Source: CAJGCS01 sp045589955 (GTDB lineage: Bacteria > Bacillota_I > Bacilli_A > ML615J-28 > CAG-313). Taken from it: 64,000 nucleotides of DNA. A program made the position numbers and the translations under genes. Below, piece by piece: positions 59,450 through 64,000 of this stretch. The stretch covers positions 124,001 through 188,000 of the forward strand of contig JAZNQD010000009.1 in NCBI GenBank assembly GCA_045589955.1. Direction: 5' to 3'. Within the stretch, counting starts at the first letter, position 1. Each line of letters starts with the position of its first letter. The notes beneath the pieces are model-generated. The model saw only the letters and a list, made by a program, of their open reading frames with translations. It had not been told where the DNA came from and ran no database searches.

Positions 59450-62188
59450 TTATAATGTACGGAAGCCACGGTATACTACACAAATGCCATTTTCTTTTGT
59501 ATCTTCAACTGCCCAGTTTAATGTAATTGTTTTTGTGGCAGAATCATATACATAAGAGTTTGGATATTGGAATACGCCATTTACATATAAATCAAATGCT
59601 ACATCGTCTGTTAAAATTAGTTGCTGACCAGCCATGCCATTACCAGTAAAGAATTGTGGCGCCGGAATAATCATAGCTGCTAATTGTCTATCTAATAAAT
59701 TCAAATGGTCATCAATTTGGTTGATTGTGTTTTGCAATGAAGAACTTACATCTAGATAACTTAATTGTGTTTGTAAGTAAGGTACGATTTGAATTGCACC
59801 TGTTGAAGCATTTAAGTTTAAAGATGTACCGTCAGGAACTTGGAATTTATCTGGTGCGATGTCGAATTTATTTGTCTCTGTATTCCAAGTAATGTTACCT
59901 GGTCCATCGTAGTATGTAGCACCTAAATTTAAGACATACAAATATACACCATTTTGTAATACTAAGTCTTCATATGTCCAGGCATTATTTGTATAAAGTG
60001 CTTTTTTAGGTTTATTTGTATTGTTATAATTTTCTACGACTGCAGTTAAACCTTCAGTTGGTATAATCGTATATTCAGCTGATCCAGTATTACCTGGTAA
60101 AGCAGCTTCATTGGGTACGAAGATATTTACTTGACCTTGATAGTGACCTGGAAGGTGTACCGCATCAATTTGTTCTTTTACATATTTAACAACAGCATTA
60201 TTAGTTGGATATAATGTATTAGTATCAGGATTCAAAGAAATGTTTGTATTTTTATTTGCTAACACTTCATATGTGTCTATACCAATCATTTTCCAATTGG
60301 TTGCGTCAAATGTATTACCTGATTTATGAGCTTTAATGCATTCATATAAGCTATTGTTATATAATACTTTTGAACGTTCTGGAGTAATTACATATTCTGT
60401 ATTTGCTTTCCATGATGGGATACCACCTTCTTGTAAGATGTTGTCTTTTGTATCTTTGATGGCATACCATACACAACCCGCTGTAGTTAAATTATAAAAT
60501 TCTGAATCTGGAATGCTGTTTAAAGCAACACTAGGGATTGGTTCACCGTGACGAATTCTCCAGGGGAAGTTTTCTGCTTGTAACTTATCTTCTTCTGTCA
60601 TACCTAATAAATTGGTTAAGTCAGATTTTAATAAGCCTGCTCCACCAATACCAGGTAATGCTAATTTAGTAGTTAATCTTATTTCAGCATTTTCACCAGA
60701 AGGATGTTTAGTTTTAAGAATGATTACTGTATCATCATAGAAAACATCACCATATTCTGGTACAAATTCATATTCAGCAATACCTGTTTCTGGAATAACT
60801 TCGCCAGATTCACCAGATTCTTCATCTAATTCTGCGATTACACTTGGTGCATTATCAACAACATTTAATACTCTAATGCTCAACAGGTTTGAAAGGTTAA
60901 TATTTTCTAATACACGGTAATTCTGTCCAACTTCTGCTTTAGCTTGACTATATATTGTTGTTGGATAGTAATAGAATAAACCTTCGTCTTCATGGTATAT
61001 GGATTCAATACCGATTTTTACTAATCTATCATCACTTATACCGGCATCTGTGGACTCTTGAATTTCAATTGTAACTTCTGGATAAGCACTTAAATCTTCA
61101 ACACCATATGCTGGTTCAAAAGTTACATCTGATACATAACCTACTGCATCTACAGCTAAAATATTTACAGATAATCTAGATAAACCAGAAGTTGTTAAAC
61201 CTGTCCAATATGTTTTATTTAATGCAAAACCACGACCAGATTTTACTACGCCGTTTGTATCATCTTTTGGCGCTCTATATCTATATCTATTTTCACCGTT
61301 TGAGTAAAGAGGATACCAAGTGTCAGCGTTAGTAAAGTCATTTAATAAGAAACCTCTTTCGTCAATTTCTGTTCTTACATAGTCTGATACTGCACCAGTT
61401 GTAGGATAATGATCAGGTTCAATCTTATCTCTATCTTGATCGATTATAAAATCTTTGTTAGTTGTTTGTTCGAGGAATAATTGATTACCTGTATCAAATA
61501 AACTTTGTTGCCAAATTTCTGCTGTAATATTACTGAAATCACGGGCAGCTAAAACTGGACCGGTTACTGTTTCTGGACGATCTTCTGGTAAGGCAACTAA
61601 ATTAGAAGTATCTATATTGTCTAAGCTTGCATAGGCTAATGGCCAATCACCTTCTTCTTTACCATAGTGTAAATTTGGATCAACTAAATCAGCGGTATTC
61701 ATATTAGAAGTATCGGCATACGCTAAGTTACCATTATCTCCACGACCACGACCAGTTGCTAAAGTACTAGTAAGCACATTGCTCATATCTGCTAGGGCTA
61801 ATTTACTAACTTCTTCTTCTAGTAAATCAACATTAACCATACCATATGCGCTTAAGGTATTAACTATATCACTTCTTGCTTCAGCGTCATCAGTTTCTTC
61901 TATATTTGATAAGTCTGCATAAGCTAAATTTTTATCATCTACGGTATTACGATTTTCAGCTAAAACTTTTGTAGTAATATTTCGCATGTCTGCACGACAC
62001 ATCGGAATACCACCCATGGTTACGCCATTATGTAGACGTAATGTTACATTTCCATCGATACCTAATGTACCAGCTTCTTCATAGCCTAAATCTGCAACTA
62101 ATTCTCCAAGTACACCAGTAAAGTTTAAGTTTGCTGTTGTATCACCTTTTCTTAATGCGACCGCTGTTGTTTCAATATAAGATGCCAT
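59450..62188 (-). CDS. Large tail-fibre/adhesin with carbohydrate-binding-like module
   Basis: A 912-residue protein. The first 55 residues (TTAVALRKGDTTANLNFTG, GELVADLGY, LRLHNGVTMGGIPM) are the common fibre N-terminal motif that mentions a hydroxyl-rich parallel strand and 'HxGxxxGGxP'. Residues about 65-190 hold repeats of LAYAD-x-SN. Near residue 600, WKANTEYVITPERSKVLYNN and YECIKAHKSGNTFDATNWK match chitin- or carbohydrate-binding modules. A helical neck and short tip follow. Probably a proximal adhesin or tail hub extension. Confidence 0.8.
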   Translation of the reverse strand: MASYIETTAVALRKGDTTANLNFTGVLGELVADLGYEEAGTLGIDGNVTLRLHNGVTMGGIPMCRADMRNITTKVLAENRNTVDDKNLAYADLSNIEETDDAEARSDIVNTLSAYGMVNVDLLEEEVSKLALADMSNVLTSTLATGRGRGDNGNLAYADTSNMNTADLVDPNLHYGKEEGDWPLAYASLDNIDTSNLVALPEDRPETVTGPVLAARDFSNITAEIWQQSLFDTGNQLFLEQTTNKDFIIDQDRDKIEPDHYPTTGAVSDYVRTEIDERGFLLNDFTNADTWYPLYSNGENRYRYRAPKDDTNGVVKSGRGFALNKTYWTGLTTSGLSRLSVNILAVDAVGYVSDVTFEPAYGVEDLSAYPEVTIEIQESTDAGISDDRLVKIGIESIYHEDEGLFYYYPTTIYSQAKAEVGQNYRVLENINLSNLLSIRVLNVVDNAPSVIAELDEESGESGEVIPETGIAEYEFVPEYGDVFYDDTVIILKTKHPSGENAEIRLTTKLALPGIGGAGLLKSDLTNLLGMTEEDKLQAENFPWRIRHGEPIPSVALNSIPDSEFYNLTTAGCVWYAIKDTKDNILQEGGIPSWKANTEYVITPERSKVLYNNSLYECIKAHKSGNTFDATNWKMIGIDTYEVLANKNTNISLNPDTNTLYPTNNAVVKYVKEQIDAVHLPGHYQGQVNIFVPNEAALPGNTGSAEYTIIPTEGLTAVVENYNNTNKPKKALYTNNAWTYEDLVLQNGVYLYVLNLGATYYDGPGNITWNTETNKFDIAPDKFQVPDGTSLNLNASTGAIQIVPYLQTQLSYLDVSSSLQNTINQIDDHLNLLDRQLAAMIIPAPQFFTGNGMAGQQLILTDDVAFDLYVNGVFQYPNSYVYDSATKTITLNWAVEDTKENGICVVYRGFRTL

Positions 62189-62202
62189 AGTATTGTTATT
62201 CC

Positions 62203-64000
62203 TTAAAAGTCAATTCTTACTGAGCATTCAACTAATTTATTTGCACTCGGATGTTTATCGATAATTTTACCTAAACATTTTCCATATTCAACGGTAGAAG
62301 CACATCCTTTTTTAACTTTAGATAAATAAATCTTATCACCAAATCTCGGCATACAGTTACCGTCCATTAATACTGGAACACGTCCAACCAATGCAACAGG
62401 CAAATGTAAATCTGATTTTTTTTCGCCCAATTGATAACCAGGTGCTGTTGATATAATACCATTACATTCAGTTGTGGCGATAGCAATTTCTTTTTCACCT
62501 TTACCGATTGTAATTAATGTACCTGGCTCATAAAATTGGTCTGCTTCATAAAATTCTGCCAAGTCAGCCCACCATGCTCTAAACGCTGTACCATAGAAAG
62601 ATATATTCGCATCATTTACATATGGATTCGCAGTAGTACTATCATATGGAGCTTTTGCACCTTTACCTAATACTGTTTTGTCAAAACGAACATATGATTC
62701 AACATTAATTGGATTAGCTAAACTACTACCTGTTTGGTTTTTATTTGTAGGTAAAGATGTTTGTAAATAGTTATCTTTTAATGTTTTTGGTGTAATTGCA
62801 GTTTGTTCACTAGAATTTATATTAGTTAAAACTTCTTTTACTTCGAAGTCTGTTGCGTATCTAGTTGTACCATATGTAACATTACTTGCTTCGTTACGTA
62901 AGTCTAAGGCTAATCTAATTGAATTTGTACCTGTACACCAACCTAAAAATGAATCAGTTTGTGTTAATGTAATTTTACCTGCGTTTGCTGCAGAATCACA
63001 ATAAATTGGTTGGTTTAACCATTCAGCAGGGAAATTCCATTGGAAAGAAGTTTGTTGTATTGCATTTACAATAAAACGTGCCCCTGAACCATATCTAGGT
63101 AATTGTGAACGAGGATCATATACACCTGGTAAAATAATCGTATTACCTTCGATAGCAATACTACCGACACTTGGACCAACGAAAGCAAAACTTTGAATTG
63201 TACCTAATTCATTTACACCTGTTACTTGAATTTTAAAGTTTAAACCATCAGATGCTAAGATTAATATTTCATCATAAACAGCATAATCTACACCGCCAGT
63301 TGCTAATTCAAGAGTATATTGATATGAAGGAGCTTTATTTGTAATTTCACCTGAAAATACGATACTGTTTCCTACTCTAATACCGATTGGCATTTTAGCA
63401 TTATGACCTTTTGCATCATATGCCGTACTACCTTCTGCTAATTCATACAATAATGTTTGAGGATTCCAGTAGATGAAAGCATAGTTACCGACATTAGAAG
63501 CAAATTGAGATGCATCAGCTAAAATAAAGTTATCTGATGGTTGGAAAAATGCCCAATCAGGATCGTAAATATTCTCAGAGGTTAATGTTCTTGGAACCGC
63601 CAAAGCTGGAATACCTGTACCATACAAGCTATCTACTACATAACAGTTATATGGACGTTTTTTAGGGTCACTTGGATAAACTAAAAGTGATTCATTCGGT
63701 ACTTCTGGAATACTTGATACGTCTTCGTTTACTACATCGATATTAGATACAACACCTAAGTTACTTAAAATTGTATTGAAGTATAATTTAATACTGTTAC
63801 CGACACGGCTTACAGATGTTGCATATTTAGTAATAACATTTGGTAAAGTGGCTACACCGAAAAGAATATCTGATGTATTGTTATTTGGATCTTTAACGTA
63901 TAAACCAATAGCACCAATATTCCATTTCTCTTTACCATCATCAGCGATTGCACCTAAACCTTCAGGAGGTAATGTAACGATATATTGTAAACCACCAGAA
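62203..64000 (-). CDS. Phage structural protein with C-terminal maturation-like domain (5' end beyond window)
   Basis: The frame is open to the right edge: codons upstream of the TTG at 63625-63627 stay in frame to 63999 with no stop, giving 598 visible residues and a start outside the window. The C-terminal region (WWADLAEFYEADQFYEPGTL, ECNGIISTAPGYQLG, LPVALVGRVPV) resembles domains at the end of fibre and neck-appendage proteins, some of which self-cleave after trimer assembly. Whether cleavage occurs here cannot be told. It heads the fibre array in this window. Confidence 0.78.
   Translation of the reverse strand, partial: SGGLQYIVTLPPEGLGAIADDGKEKWNIGAIGLYVKDPNNNTSDILFGVATLPNVITKYATSVSRVGNSIKLYFNTILSNLGVVSNIDVVNEDVSSIPEVPNESLLVYPSDPKKRPYNCYVVDSLYGTGIPALAVPRTLTSENIYDPDWAFFQPSDNFILADASQFASNVGNYAFIYWNPQTLLYELAEGSTAYDAKGHNAKMPIGIRVGNSIVFSGEITNKAPSYQYTLELATGGVDYAVYDEILILASDGLNFKIQVTGVNELGTIQSFAFVGPSVGSIAIEGNTIILPGVYDPRSQLPRYGSGARFIVNAIQQTSFQWNFPAEWLNQPIYCDSAANAGKITLTQTDSFLGWCTGTNSIRLALDLRNEASNVTYGTTRYATDFEVKEVLTNINSSEQTAITPKTLKDNYLQTSLPTNKNQTGSSLANPINVESYVRFDKTVLGKGAKAPYDSTTANPYVNDANISFYGTAFRAWWADLAEFYEADQFYEPGTLITIGKGEKEIAIATTECNGIISTAPGYQLGEKKSDLHLPVALVGRVPVLMDGNCMPRFGDKIYLSKVKKGCASTVEYGKCLGKIIDKHPSANKLVECSVRIDF

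Overview
The window reads as part of a large, AT-rich tailed-phage genome, probably a distant relative of the T4-like myoviruses. The support is a portal-like protein (34064-35860), a T4 gp21-type prohead protease (42543-45332), an acidic coiled-coil scaffold candidate (45433-46152), a GH19 endolysin (46239-46925) and a long array of tail-fibre and receptor-binding genes (50469-64000). I see no integrase, rRNA, tRNA, IS element or CRISPR array. The major capsid, tail sheath, tail tube and polymerase genes must lie outside the window. The fibre modules resemble those of phages known from gut metagenomes, but the host cannot be named from the sequence.

Region 1 (1-22675) is the unusual part. 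Two divergent, tightly overlapping operons start at a shared promoter region (about 13023-13087). The minus-strand operon encodes four homologous proteins of about 180-230 residues. Two of them end in a Ser/Cys tail: 19 Ser, Cys, 5 Ser, TFIAYMDI in one, and 3 Ser, Cys, 15 Ser, Cys, 5 Ser, TFIAYMDI in the other. The same operon continues with two unknown proteins, six short radical SAM proteins, two aminotransferase-fold proteins that lack the PLP lysine, a dUTPase-fold protein and a NodU/TobZ-type carbamoyltransferase that runs off the left edge. The plus-strand operon encodes a small helical protein, six radical SAM proteins with SPASM-like C-terminal cysteines, a fifth tailed protein ending in CHQNCHSSCHSSRGRR, two unknown proteins and a seventh SPASM-type radical SAM protein. 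That makes 13 radical SAM proteins in under 22 kb. My inference is a phage-encoded, RiPP-like system that modifies the C-terminal tails of a family of phage proteins, perhaps virion adhesins. Numerous radical SAM genes have been reported in Campylobacter T4-like phages (CP220/CPt10), so abundance alone is not new. The pairing with hypervariable Ser/Cys/His tails, pseudo-aminotransferases and a carbamoyltransferase is what deserves study.

Region 2 (22676-31173) holds a 309-base intergenic stretch with a direct repeat, a small gene, two minus-strand acidic proteins, and then a plus-strand operon of ClpP-like protease, calcineurin-like phosphoesterase, small Lys-rich protein, glutaredoxin-like protein, GroES and full-length GroEL: a protein-folding and turnover module.

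Region 3 (31200-47470) is the head and neck region on the plus strand, with terminators and candidate promoters between short transcription units. A protein with a nucleotidyltransferase motif sits in the middle. The prohead protease is fused to a long acidic tail carrying two zinc ribbons. Region 4 (47450-50462) holds two small minus-strand genes and a double AAA+ ATPase. Region 5 (50469-64000, minus strand) is a tail-fibre array of duplicated and shuffled receptor-binding proteins.

A short element, GTTCTA followed by an A/T-rich stretch, recurs in the intergenic gaps about 30-70 bases upstream of first genes. It is a candidate phage-specific promoter.
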